This document shows positions 34,616-42,702 of a stretch of DNA of 64,000 bases, in pieces. The position numbers and the translations under genes are program-made. Location of the stretch: NCBI GenBank assembly GCA_965194535.1, contig OZ239145.1:248001-312000 (forward strand), given 5' to 3'. This DNA comes from Verrucolacustris abundans (lineage in GTDB: Bacteria; Verrucomicrobiota; Verrucomicrobiia; Methylacidiphilales; Verrucolacustridaceae). Numbering within the stretch: the first letter of the stretch is position 1; each line of letters begins with the position of its first letter. The notes under the pieces are model-generated. The model saw only the letters and a list, made by a program, of their open reading frames with translations. It searched no databases and had not been told where the DNA came from.

Positions 34616-37600
34616 GGGGCGGGCGCGGCCGAGGCGGCAGGAAGAGATTGGAGAAGCTCACTGGCCTCAGACGTGACGGAAGAGGTGGGATATTTGGAGA
34701 GAAGAGAGGTCACGATTTTTCGAGCCTCGTCGTTCTTCTGTTGGGCACGCCGAATCTTGGCCGCCCGAAGCAAACCCTGCCCTGAGAGTTCGGGCAGGTT
34801 GTCGTAGTAGAGGTCGATCTTCTGATAGTAGGAGACAGCAAGATCCAGAGGATCAAGCGGAGGTTTCCCTACACCCTGTTCGAGCTGAGGAGAGGAGAGT
34901 TTTTTAGCCGCAAGACCTTCTAGGGCTTGGCCAAAGGCGAGCATCGACTTGGCCTTCATTTCGTTTGTCGCCGTGCCGCTTTCAATGATGCCAATCCAAA
35001 GTTCGAATGCTGCGGGATCTTTCTTGGTGCCGTCATACTTCCCAGCCTCGGCCAAGGCTTGGGCCCGCAGGTAGTTGGCCTCCTGAACTTTATCGGACCA
35101 AGGGTAGTCGCGGGTAAGTTCGGCAAAGTACTTTTCCGCTTCGGCCTTTCGGTTGGCTTGGAAATCGATCTGACCCAGACCGAACAGAGCGGCGGCTTGG
35201 GCGTGTTGGCGGGGATCCTTGGTGCCGACCTTTGCGGGGAACTCCTTACGGATTCGTTCAAAGACGGGACGCGCCTCCTCTCCTTGGCCTGCGGCAAGGA
35301 GGGCGTTGGCGAAGCGTTGGAGATCTCTCCAGTCCAACGATACCTTGGTAGCTAGGGACTGCTTGTAGGCCTCCTGATAGAGACGAAGAGCGAGGGTGGT
35401 TTGGCCTGCCTCAAAGGGAACGCTGGCTTGGGCGAAGAGAATTTGCGCCACAAGTCCAGGTTGGGAGCTGGCCTCACCGGCTAGATCGCGAAAGGGTTGA
35501 AGACACTCCTCCACAGGAGCTTCGCCAGATTGAAATCGGTAGAGGGAAAGAGAGACCAATTTTGAGAGAACGGGAGAGACCTTGGCGGAGGAGATTCCAA
35601 GAATCGATTGGCGAAGGAAATCGATGGAGCGTTGAATGGACTCTTTCCACTTCTTTTTTGCGTCGTCGGCAAGCGAGGCGTAATTTCCTAAGGCTTTTGC
35701 GGAAGCTAGTTCGAGGTCGGAGGATTTTTCCAAGGCAGAGTATGCTAGATCGGAGATGGCGACGGGCGGGGGGGAGACCTTGGGGTCGGGGAATAGCTCC
35801 TTAAAGAGTTCAAAGGCGCGCCGATAAGCTTGAATGGCTTGGCTTTCGTCCTTCTCTTCGGCAAAGGATGCGCCGCGAGCGAGGTAGGCACCGATGTTGC
35901 GTGGATCTTTCGGGTAGGCCCGGAGTTGATCCTCCTGCGCGGCCAGCATTAGATCTTTTTTCTTATCCTTGGCGTAGAAGCGCCAGATGCGTTCGTAGGC
36001 GTCCAATCCAGCGGGGGCTCCTGTCAGTTGGGTGGCGGTGGTCTTCCAGGCTGCCAAGGCCTCCTCGGGTTTTTTGTCCTCGAGAAGAGTATCGCCACGG
36101 GTGAGGAGAGCGTTGCCCAGATTGCTGGATTTGGGGTAGTCAGTGGCAAACTTTGCGAATGCGGCGGCTGCTTCAGGTAGTTTTTTTGAGGCCCGCAGGG
36201 CATAGGCGAGGCGCAGGGATGCGTCCTCCTTAATGGAGGGGGTCGTGGCAATCGTGGAGAGCTGGGTGAACTGCGTGACCCCCTCGGGGAACTTCTTTTC
36301 GCTGATGAGTGCACTGGCGTAGGCGAGTTGGGTTTGCTCTTTGCTCTCATCGGAAACTTTGATTTTCCCCGCTTTCACATCCGACAAGAAAGAGTCGTAG
36401 TATTTGATGGCCTCGGCCCCTTGCCCGTTCTTCTGGTATGCGGAGGCGATGAAGCGGGGAATTTCGTCTGCGTAGCGGGGATCAACTCCTTTTTCCTGCG
36501 CGGCTTTGAGACGCTTGATGGAGTCCTCGTATTTGCCGTCTTCCAGCAGGGCGAAGCCAACGAGGTAGTCGACTAAGCCGGCGACTCCTTTCTGATCAGG
36601 ATATTTTTTCTGATACTCGGCGACGAGCCGATCGGCATCCGAGGTACGACCTTGAAGGGCGTACGTTAGGATGATCTGCTGTTCGGCGGTGGGAACCAGG
36701 TCGGGTGATCCGAATCGGGCGACTTGGCGGAAGACGATACGGGCTTCATCGTACCCGCGTGTTTGCAGGTAGGCTTGCCCGAGTTGTAAGAGGGCTTGGC
36801 CTGAAAGATCGGGTCGATTTCGAACCTCTTCGATCTTTTGTTGGGCTTTTTGAACGCGACGGAGTTTTTCGGGGGAGGGAGTTCCTTGTCCCGTGATTTG
36901 AGCCCGCAGGGGTGCGAGTTTAGCTTCGAGCAGGGAGATGAGTTCTTCTTTGCCTGGGATGGAGCGAAGGCGGGTTATGGCCTCGGGCATGCGACCCGCG
37001 GCTAGGTCGAGGCTGGCGAGTTGAAGATTGGCTTCGAGGGCGAGGGCAGGGTTCGAGCCGTTGGCGATGCGGGCGTAAATCTGGCCTGCGCGTGCCAAGG
37101 CGGCTTCTCCATCCGCTTTTTTAAAATCAGCCAGGAGTTGGCGGGCGCGCTGGGCCTCGGCATACCCTTGGAGGTAATCAATATCTTCGGCCAACTCTTT
37201 TTCCTTATCGGCGGTGCGTGCGGCATCCAGATCTTGGCTCGCTTCGGCAAAAGCACCTTCTTGGATATGGATACGAGCTTGGAGAAGGCGGATTTCCGCC
37301 AAAGATTTGGAGTCTGGAAATTCCTTTGGGAAAGCAGCGATCAGGGTGAGAGCTTCAGAAAGGTTCTTTTTTCGCTCGGCCGATTTCTCGGGGGAAGCGT
37401 TGCCTCGAGCGACGAGGGATTGGAGGATGTAGTACGAGGCCTCTTCAAGAACATCTTTTTCTTTGGAGAGGGTTTGGAGTTTTCGGTACGCGGTGATGGC
37501 GGGGGTCCACTGGCTCAGATTGTATTGGGATCGAGCGAGAAGGAGGTAGGCGCTCGGCAGGTTTGGAGATTGGGCAAAATTTTGGATGAAGGCTTGGGCT

Positions 37601-37749
37601 AATTTAGCGGCTTCCTCAAATCGGGAGTTGTCGTACGCCTCGACAATTTTTTTAGTAGCATCGCCGGCGTCTTCAGCGTGCAGGGGTACAGCGGGAAGGA
37701 GCAGGAGAAGGGATAAGGTGAGAAGAGTGGGGCGAATCCGGTCGTTCAT
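34612..37749 (-). CDS. large exported TPR-repeat protein
   Basis: 1,045 residues from the ATG at 37749; the 16 residues ahead in the longer frame are Pro-rich and unlikely. A signal peptide (RPTLLTLSLLLLLPAVPLHA) leads into tetratricopeptide-type helical repeats over the whole length, e.g. EEAAKLAQAFIQNF, EDSIKRLKAAQEKGVDP and QAIQAYRRAFELFKELF. Alternating 'A..LA..Y....PKS' helices resemble YbgF/BamD-like periplasmic scaffolds but are far longer. No enzymatic motif is visible. It probably acts as a protein-protein scaffold in the periplasm or envelope. Its stop overlaps the nth start. Confidence 0.85.
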   Translation of the reverse strand: MNDRIRPTLLTLSLLLLLPAVPLHAEDAGDATKKIVEAYDNSRFEEAAKLAQAFIQNFAQSPNLPSAYLLLARSQYNLSQWTPAITAYRKLQTLSKEKDVLEEASYYILQSLVARGNASPEKSAERKKNLSEALTLIAAFPKEFPDSKSLAEIRLLQARIHIQEGAFAEASQDLDAARTADKEKELAEDIDYLQGYAEAQRARQLLADFKKADGEAALARAGQIYARIANGSNPALALEANLQLASLDLAAGRMPEAITRLRSIPGKEELISLLEAKLAPLRAQITGQGTPSPEKLRRVQKAQQKIEEVRNRPDLSGQALLQLGQAYLQTRGYDEARIVFRQVARFGSPDLVPTAEQQIILTYALQGRTSDADRLVAEYQKKYPDQKGVAGLVDYLVGFALLEDGKYEDSIKRLKAAQEKGVDPRYADEIPRFIASAYQKNGQGAEAIKYYDSFLSDVKAGKIKVSDESKEQTQLAYASALISEKKFPEGVTQFTQLSTIATTPSIKEDASLRLAYALRASKKLPEAAAAFAKFATDYPKSSNLGNALLTRGDTLLEDKKPEEALAAWKTTATQLTGAPAGLDAYERIWRFYAKDKKKDLMLAAQEDQLRAYPKDPRNIGAYLARGASFAEEKDESQAIQAYRRAFELFKELFPDPKVSPPPVAISDLAYSALEKSSDLELASAKALGNYASLADDAKKKWKESIQRSIDFLRQSILGISSAKVSPVLSKLVSLSLYRFQSGEAPVEECLQPFRDLAGEASSQPGLVAQILFAQASVPFEAGQTTLALRLYQEAYKQSLATKVSLDWRDLQRFANALLAAGQGEEARPVFERIRKEFPAKVGTKDPRQHAQAAALFGLGQIDFQANRKAEAEKYFAELTRDYPWSDKVQEANYLRAQALAEAGKYDGTKKDPAAFELWIGIIESGTATNEMKAKSMLAFGQALEGLAAKKLSSPQLEQGVGKPPLDPLDLAVSYYQKIDLYYDNLPELSGQGLLRAAKIRRAQQKNDEARKIVTSLLSKYPTSSVTSEASELLQSLPAASAAPAP

Positions 37750-37981
37750 TCTATGAGGAGAATAAAGGAGAGGGGGGGTGGGGGGCGAGGGGAACATACG
37801 TGGGTTGTGAGTTTTTTCCCTTGCTCCTAGGGGGTGCCTTGGGGATGATTCTTTTATCGATGATTTGTACTTCGCTGATCCAATCCTTGCGGACTGTTTG
37901 ACCGCTGGTTCCTAATGTTTTCCTACTTTTTCCTTTGAAGTCGCGGATGGTTCAGCGTCCGGTCGTAGGTATGGGCTCCTA

Positions 37982-38632
37982 ATGCAAGAGTTACGGGCGA
38001 ACCATCGGATCCGTGCCCGGGAGGTATTCCTGGTGGACGCGGCGGGTCAAAAGCGGGGCGTCATGAATTTCAACGATGCGATGAATGCGGCCCGGGCGGC
38101 TGGGCTGGATCTGGTGGAGGTGAGTGGAGCCAGTAATCCGCCCGTGTGTAAGATTCTCGATTTCGGGAAGTACAGGTACGAGATGGACAAGCGGGAGAGG
38201 GAGTCGAAACGGCACAATCTGGCCGCCAAGGTGAAGGAAATGAAGTTTCACGTGAACATCGATCCGCACGATTACGCGACCAAACTGCGGCAGACCGAGA
38301 ATTTTCTTTGGAAAGGGATGAAAGTGAAGGTGGTCATGGCGTTTCGGGGGCGGGAAATGCAGCATCAGGACCTAGGGCAGGCCTTGGTGGTGACGATTCG
38401 GGACGATTTGAAGCTGGTGGCGGTGGCGGATGCCAACCCGAAATTGATTGGCAGGAACATCACGATGATGTTAAATCCTCTTCCCGCTAAGAAGCGGGTG
38501 CGGCGCTGGACAACCGAGAAAGCCGAGGGGGCTTACGAGGAAGAGGACAGCGAAACGGAGGATACAGAGACAGCTCAAGCCTCCCCCGTGGAAACCCCCA
38601 GTTCGACCCCCTCCGAAGGTTCCCATGCCTAA
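37982..38632 (+). CDS. infC: translation initiation factor IF-3 with acidic C-terminal tail
   Basis: 216 residues. The N-domain reads NHRIRAREVFLVDAAGQKRG, the linker FGKYRYEMDKRERESKR is present, and the C-domain contains VVMAFRGREMQHQDLG. It binds the 30S subunit and checks start-codon pairing. The usual length is about 180; here an extra tail of about 40 residues after VRRWTTEK is rich in Glu, Asp, Ser and Thr. The start is an ordinary ATG rather than the rare AUU seen in enterics. It overlaps rpmI by eight bases and heads the conserved infC-rpmI-rplT-pheS cluster. The 232 bases before it contain no leader structure I can support. Confidence 0.96.
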   Translation: MQELRANHRIRAREVFLVDAAGQKRGVMNFNDAMNAARAAGLDLVEVSGASNPPVCKILDFGKYRYEMDKRERESKRHNLAAKVKEMKFHVNIDPHDYATKLRQTENFLWKGMKVKVVMAFRGREMQHQDLGQALVVTIRDDLKLVAVADANPKLIGRNITMMLNPLPAKKRVRRWTTEKAEGAYEEEDSETEDTETAQASPVETPSSTPSEGSHA

Positions 38633-38834
38633 ACCGATCTCACGCAGAAAGACAAAGAAGTCCGCCGCCAAGCGCTTTAAAGTGACAGGCAGCGGCAAGA
38701 TCCTTTTCGGTAAGCCGGGTCGCCGTCATTTGGCCTCCAGCAAAAACCGGAAACGTATGCGTCGTTTGGGCAAGATTGCCGTGTTGGATAAGACTGACAT
38801 GGCTCGTATTTTGGAAAACCTGCCTTTCCGATAG
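38625..38834 (+). CDS. rpmI: 50S ribosomal protein L35
   Basis: 69 residues, very basic. SRRKTKKSAAKRFKVTGSGK and GRRHLASSKNRKRMRRLGK are characteristic of L35. The start overlaps the end of infC, which implies coupled translation. rplT begins nine bases after its stop. Confidence 0.97.
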   Translation: MPKPISRRKTKKSAAKRFKVTGSGKILFGKPGRRHLASSKNRKRMRRLGKIAVLDKTDMARILENLPFR

Positions 38835-38843
38835 GAGTTCATC

Positions 38844-39191
38844 ATGCCCCGCGCCACCAATGCACCCGCCTCCCGTGAACGTCGTAAACGCGTAGTCGCC
38901 AGCGCGGCTGGATATCGCGGACGGAGGAGTAAACTTTTCCGGTACGCCAAAGACGCCACGATGAAGGCGAAGTACTGGTCGTACCGCGACCGGAAGACCA
39001 AGAAACGTAATTTCAGACATTTGTGGATCGCCCGTTTGAGCGCAGCCTGCAAGGCGCAGGGGATGAACTACAGCTCCTTTGCGGGAGCCCTGCGCAAGGC
39101 GGGGGTTGAACTAGACCGAAAAGTTTTGGCCGATTTGGCAATTCATGAGCCAGCCGCGTTTGCAGCGGTGATCCAAGCCGCCCGCGGCTAA
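38844..39191 (+). CDS. rplT: 50S ribosomal protein L20
   Basis: 115 residues. Characteristic blocks are SRERRKRVVASAAGYRGRRS, YRDRKTKKRNFRHLWIARLS and the C-terminal NYSSFAGALRKAGVELDRK. It is an early 23S-binding assembly protein, and in some bacteria it represses its own operon. No L20 leader structure was found here. A GGAG lies just before the start. Confidence 0.97.
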   Translation: MPRATNAPASRERRKRVVASAAGYRGRRSKLFRYAKDATMKAKYWSYRDRKTKKRNFRHLWIARLSAACKAQGMNYSSFAGALRKAGVELDRKVLADLAIHEPAAFAAVIQAARG

Positions 39192-39206
39192 GACGCGGGA
39201 CGCTCC

Positions 39207-40244
39207 GTGTCCCCTTCCTCCTCCCCGAGTTTCGAGGGGATTCTTACCCAAGCATTGGCGGAACTTTCTTCCGCGAAGGACGCCTCCTCGTTGCAGGCGT
39301 GGCGGACACGTTATTTAGGAAGGCAGGGGGAAGCGCAGAAAATTTTGGATGGATTAAAGAGCGTGCCTGCGACTGATCGACCTGCGGCGGGGAAGGCGGC
39401 GAATGATTTTCGTAAAGCGTTAGAAGAGGCATGGGCTGCAAAAGGCGGCGGGGAATCGGCAGAGGCAGCCGCGACTCCTGGAGTCGATCCCACCCTACCG
39501 GGTCGTCCGTATCCATCTGGAGCGGTACATGTGGTAACGCAGACGTTGGATCGGATTACCGATATTTTTCATCGGCTGGGGTTTGCTTTGGCCGACGGGC
39601 CGGAGATTGAGACGGAGCATCACAACTTCGATGCCCTCAACACCCAGTCGGATCATCCCGCACGGGATGAGGCGGATACGTTTTATTTGGATCTGCCTCC
39701 TGGGCCGCATGGGCGGTGGTTGTTGCGGACGCAGACTTCGCCTGTGCAGATTCGTGTTTTGGAAAACAGAAAACCACCTATCAAGATCATCGCTCCCGGT
39801 CGTTGTTATCGGCGGGATGAGGTGGATGCGACCCACGGGATTTTCTTTCATCAGGTGGAAGGATTGTGTGTGGGAGAAGGAATTGGCCTGCCCCATCTCA
39901 AAGGGGTGTTGGAATTTTTCTTTCGTGAACTAATGGGGGAAGGGACGAAGGTGCGGTTGCGGCCCCACTACTTTCCGTTTACCGAGCCGAGTTTCGAGGT
40001 GGACTGCTCAATCCCCGGGAAAACGTTCCGTGGAAAAGAATGGTTGGAGATTGCGGGATGCGGACTGGTGCATCCAAAGGTTTTGCGTGGGGTGGGGGTG
40101 GATCCGGAGAAGTTTAGCGGGTATGCGTTCGGGCTGGGTGTGGAGCGGATCGCCATGGTCCGGCACGGGATTCCCGATCTGCGCCTCTTCTACGAGAACG
40201 ATGTGAGATTTTTAAAACAGTTCGCCGCGCATGGCGCAGTTTAG
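39207..40244 (+). CDS. pheS: phenylalanyl-tRNA synthetase alpha subunit
   Basis: 345 residues, usual length, from a GTG 15 bases after rplT. A coiled-coil N-terminal arm (TRYLGRQGEAQKILDGLKSV) precedes the class II core: RTQTSPVQIRVLENRKPPIK, motif 2 GRCYRRDEVDATHG.FFHQVEG, and motif 3 in GYAFGLGVERIAM. It forms an alpha2-beta2 enzyme with PheT. No pheT follows: the next gene is on the opposite strand, so the beta-subunit gene must be elsewhere. Confidence 0.97.
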   Translation: MSPSSSPSFEGILTQALAELSSAKDASSLQAWRTRYLGRQGEAQKILDGLKSVPATDRPAAGKAANDFRKALEEAWAAKGGGESAEAAATPGVDPTLPGRPYPSGAVHVVTQTLDRITDIFHRLGFALADGPEIETEHHNFDALNTQSDHPARDEADTFYLDLPPGPHGRWLLRTQTSPVQIRVLENRKPPIKIIAPGRCYRRDEVDATHGIFFHQVEGLCVGEGIGLPHLKGVLEFFFRELMGEGTKVRLRPHYFPFTEPSFEVDCSIPGKTFRGKEWLEIAGCGLVHPKVLRGVGVDPEKFSGYAFGLGVERIAMVRHGIPDLRLFYENDVRFLKQFAAHGAV

Positions 40245-40252
40245 TTGAGGGA

Positions 40253-40672
40253 TTAGTCCCTTTCGATCACCCGGATTTCGAGTTTCAGCCTTTTTGCCAA
40301 CTCGTGGGGAACGGGGTGGGTGTCTGGTTCGGGGCTGGGGCGGCAGACGATAATTTTTACTCCGTACCGGGCGGCATCGACGAGGCAGCGGTCACAAGGC
40401 GGGAGCGTGACCGCGAGCAGGTAGGGAGCACCCGGTGTACAAAAGGCCAGAGCATTGCTTTCCGCGTGGGTGGTGAGGCGGCGACGGAAGTCACGGTGGA
40501 GGGCTTCGTCGTCTGTGAGGTCGACTCCCGGGGGTTGCCCGTTAAAGCCGATCCCGCAGACGCTGCCTTCTTTGCGCAGGATGGCACAACCGACCTTGTG
40601 ATAGCGGTCGGTGCTCGTCGGGGCGGTGGCCTCGGCGAGACGGAGCGCGAGTTGGATCCATTTATCTTTCAT
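40253..40672 (-). CDS. dCMP deaminase-like zinc deaminase
   Basis: 139 residues, cytosolic. The zinc-dependent deaminase signature is complete: THAESNAL (zinc His and proton-shuttling Glu) and PPCDRCL (two zinc Cys). GFNGQPPGVD matches the 'GyNG.P.G' loop of dCMP/ComE-type deaminases. It likely deaminates dCMP to dUMP or a related nucleotide; the substrate is not certain. Its stop is eight bases from that of pheS in convergent orientation. The membrane-protein gene lies directly upstream and is probably co-transcribed. Confidence 0.88.
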   Translation of the reverse strand: MKDKWIQLALRLAEATAPTSTDRYHKVGCAILRKEGSVCGIGFNGQPPGVDLTDDEALHRDFRRRLTTHAESNALAFCTPGAPYLLAVTLPPCDRCLVDAARYGVKIIVCRPSPEPDTHPVPHELAKRLKLEIRVIERD

Positions 40673-40681
40673 GAGAGGGAT

Positions 40682-41047
40682 TTATTTTTCGGAGAAGTGG
40701 AGGCGGTGAAGGATACGGTGGAATACAGGGGCGAGGATGATTCCAAAAAGGGCGATGAGGACGATTCCGGAGAAAAGGGCGTAGGCGGAGGAGAATAGTT
40801 TGGCGGTGACGGTGGTAAGGCTCTGGCCGTAGACAGGGCCTTGACCGCCCATGAGCATAGAGGATTCCACGAGGGCATCCTCCCAAGCCAATCCCCCCAA
40901 GATATGGTAACCAATAATCCCGATGCCCAAGGAGAGGCAGATCAAACCGATCGCCATGGAAAAATGGAGCAGGACCCGTCGGACAAAGACATGGTGGGGG
41001 GCCAAGGGTTCGCGGTGGTGCTCGTAGGGCAGAAGAGAGATGGCCAT
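40682..41047 (-). CDS. small two-helix membrane protein, channel-like layout
   Basis: 121 residues. Two hydrophobic helices (about 25-50, SMAIGLICLSLGIGIIGYHI; about 85-110, ALFSGIVLIALFGIILAPVF) flank a short re-entrant-looking segment with SSMLMGGQGPVYG. This is the layout of two-helix channel subunits, but no known selectivity filter is visible. No family is assigned. It ends nine bases before the deaminase start on the same strand. Confidence 0.65.
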   Translation of the reverse strand: MAISLLPYEHHREPLAPHHVFVRRVLLHFSMAIGLICLSLGIGIIGYHILGGLAWEDALVESSMLMGGQGPVYGQSLTTVTAKLFSSAYALFSGIVLIALFGIILAPVFHRILHRLHFSEK

Positions 41048-41121
41048 GAGAGATTAGTAGCGGATGCGGAAGAGGACGGAAAGAGGTGGGACGGGACGAT
41101 GGGGAAAAGACGGGAAGAAGT

Positions 41122-41204
41122 TGGGCGGAGCTGGATTCGAACCAGCGAAGGCGTGAGCCAGCAGATTTACAGTCTGCCCCGTTTGGCCACTTCGGTATCC
41201 GCCC
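41122..41204 (-). tRNA. tRNA-Tyr (GTA)
   Basis: An 83-base cloverleaf with a long variable arm. The acceptor arm GGGCGGA pairs with TCCGCCC, discriminator A. The anticodon loop CTGTAAA holds GTA. The T arm contains GGTTCGAATCC. CCA is not encoded. Confidence 0.96.
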
Positions 41205-41302
41205 GTGAAAGGTAAAGACTCGCAAAAAAGCGGTGTGGGGTCAAAAGGGTTCCCGTGGAAAAATATCGCGTCTGAACCCCTTTTAGACAGTTTGAATGTA
41301 GT

Positions 41303-42277
41303 ATGAAAATGTCCCTTTTTGTCATTCTGGCGCAGATTTTTCTAGTGACTCTGATCCGAGCGGAGGAGGTGAAATTGGACCGGACCAAGGCGCTGGAGGA
41401 GTTAAAGGCGATCGAGCAGAAGAACGAAACATTAACCCAGGATCTGTTGGCGAAGTCGGCGCGGGATCTCAACGAGGCCGGGTCTGACAAGTTCAAGGCT
41501 GTGCAAGTGTATCTGGAAAGTTATCGGAATGTGGAATTTGGAAGGGCGCAGGACGGGGAGACCCGGTTCCAGCAGTGGAGGGTAGAAAACAAGGATAAGA
41601 TTGCCTCCTTGGATTTCAGCACGGCGGCACAGTTGCACGTGCAGTATGTCGCTTTGGTGTGCCGGGAAGCTTTAGGGGAGAAGGAGGCACCGAAGGCGGG
41701 AGAGTGGGGGGTGTATTGGGAAAATCTTTTTAAGTCGCGGGAGATGGCGGAAAGTCCAGGGGATCTGACGGAGGCAAAGATGCCTGTGGCGAAAAAAGGT
41801 GTAACGGGGCGAAAGCAGAAGAAAGAAAGTGGCAACGATTTTGATCGGCCGGCGGTCGAGAGTCCCTTGGTGAGGGACCGGCAGATTCAGGGTTTTTTGG
41901 AGGGGGTGCAGGAGGCGAAGTTGTCGTCGGCATCGGTGGGGGCAATTTTCAATCAGGTGGTACGGCCCCATTTGCGGAAGGCGAAAAACCGGGATCTAAT
42001 GCGGCTTTGGGATCTGCGACTCGCTGCGATGGACGAGGATGTGGAGAAAGAGGTCAAAACTTTGGGAGCGGATGATTACAAAATCTTGAAGCGACCGGAG
42101 CTGATGTGGGAGCGTGCGGATGATTTGGAGAAGATGGGGGAGCGGGAGAGCGCGTGGGCGCAGAAGATGGCGATTTTGAAAGCGAATCCGTATCACCCCA
42201 AATTATCGAAGTGGATCGAGGATATGAAACAGGCGTTGGGTGAGGGTTCGTCGGCATTGCCCGAAAAGGCGCCTTGA
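41303..42277 (+). CDS. exported protein of unknown function
   Basis: 324 residues with a signal peptide (KMSLFVILAQIFLVTLIRAE). The mature part is highly charged and helical (DRTKALEELKAIEQKNETLT, LRKAKNRDLMRLWDLRLAAM). It has no Cys pairs, no membrane helix after the signal and no motif that I recognise. It stands alone between tRNA-Tyr and the tRNA-Arg/Gly pair. It is probably periplasmic and lineage-specific. Confidence 0.7.
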   Translation: MKMSLFVILAQIFLVTLIRAEEVKLDRTKALEELKAIEQKNETLTQDLLAKSARDLNEAGSDKFKAVQVYLESYRNVEFGRAQDGETRFQQWRVENKDKIASLDFSTAAQLHVQYVALVCREALGEKEAPKAGEWGVYWENLFKSREMAESPGDLTEAKMPVAKKGVTGRKQKKESGNDFDRPAVESPLVRDRQIQGFLEGVQEAKLSSASVGAIFNQVVRPHLRKAKNRDLMRLWDLRLAAMDEDVEKEVKTLGADDYKILKRPELMWERADDLEKMGERESAWAQKMAILKANPYHPKLSKWIEDMKQALGEGSSALPEKAP

Positions 42278-42295
42278 GGTAGGATTTTATATTAC

Positions 42296-42369
42296 GCGCT
42301 GTTAGCTCAACTGGATAGAGCACCTGACTACGGATCAGGAGGTTAGAAGTTCAAATCTTCTACGGCGCA
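42296..42369 (+). tRNA. tRNA-Arg (ACG)
   Basis: A 74-base cloverleaf. The acceptor arm GCGCTGT pairs with ACGGCGC through one T-G pair, discriminator A. The anticodon loop CTACGGA holds ACG. The T arm contains GTTCAAATC. It is followed by tRNA-Gly after eight bases. Confidence 0.96.
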
Positions 42370-42377
42370 AATGGTTT

Positions 42378-42448
42378 GCGGCTGTAGTTCAATGGTAGAA
42401 CGCTAGCCTTCCAAGCTAGACACGAGGGTTCGATTCCCTCCAGCCGCA
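42378..42448 (+). tRNA. tRNA-Gly (TCC), integration target
   Basis: A 71-base cloverleaf. The acceptor arm GCGGCTG pairs with CAGCCGC, discriminator A, and the next bases happen to read CCA. The anticodon loop CTTCCAA holds TCC. Its last 27 bases (T arm and acceptor) lie within the 28-bp repeat seen again at 52879-52906, so an element has inserted in its 3' end while keeping it whole. Confidence 0.97.
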
Positions 42449-42449
42449 C
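42422..42449 (+). repeat. attL, left copy of the 28-bp core repeat
   Basis: It begins ACGAGGGTTCGATT and ends CCAGCCGCAC, covering the T arm and 3' acceptor strand of tRNA-Gly plus one base. It is identical over 28 bases to 52879-52906. This is the classical target of tyrosine integrases. Confidence 0.93.
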
Positions 42450-42489
42450 CACATTATTAATCAACAGCTTACAACTTATTATTAGCAAT

Positions 42490-42511
42490 ACTTAGACAAA
42501 ACTTAGACAAA
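42490..42511. repeat. left arm-type integrase site: tandem 11-mer
   Basis: Two perfect copies of ACTTAGACAAA, 41 bases inside attL. The same 22 bases, in the same orientation, lie at 52786-52807 near the other end. Such repeats near att sites are typical arm-binding sites for tyrosine integrases. Confidence 0.65.
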
Positions 42512-42702
42512 GATTTGGTTTTGTCATTGAAGTAAAGCTGTATCTAAACGGCTCAGGATTTTAGGCGTATCCCTATATTTGTCCTATGGTAATTCGTAGA
42601 GTTGGGTAATTACAGAAGTGGCATGTTACTTTAATATTCATCCTGTACAGGGCTATAATTAATTAGGATTTGAAATACAAAAAACTGGTAATGTTTAATT
42701 AA

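Noticed and set aside
42296..42448. CRISPR-like or other repeat array around the tRNA pair
   Set aside because: The repeats are explained by two tRNA genes and the att core; no regularly spaced repeat array was seen anywhere in the window.
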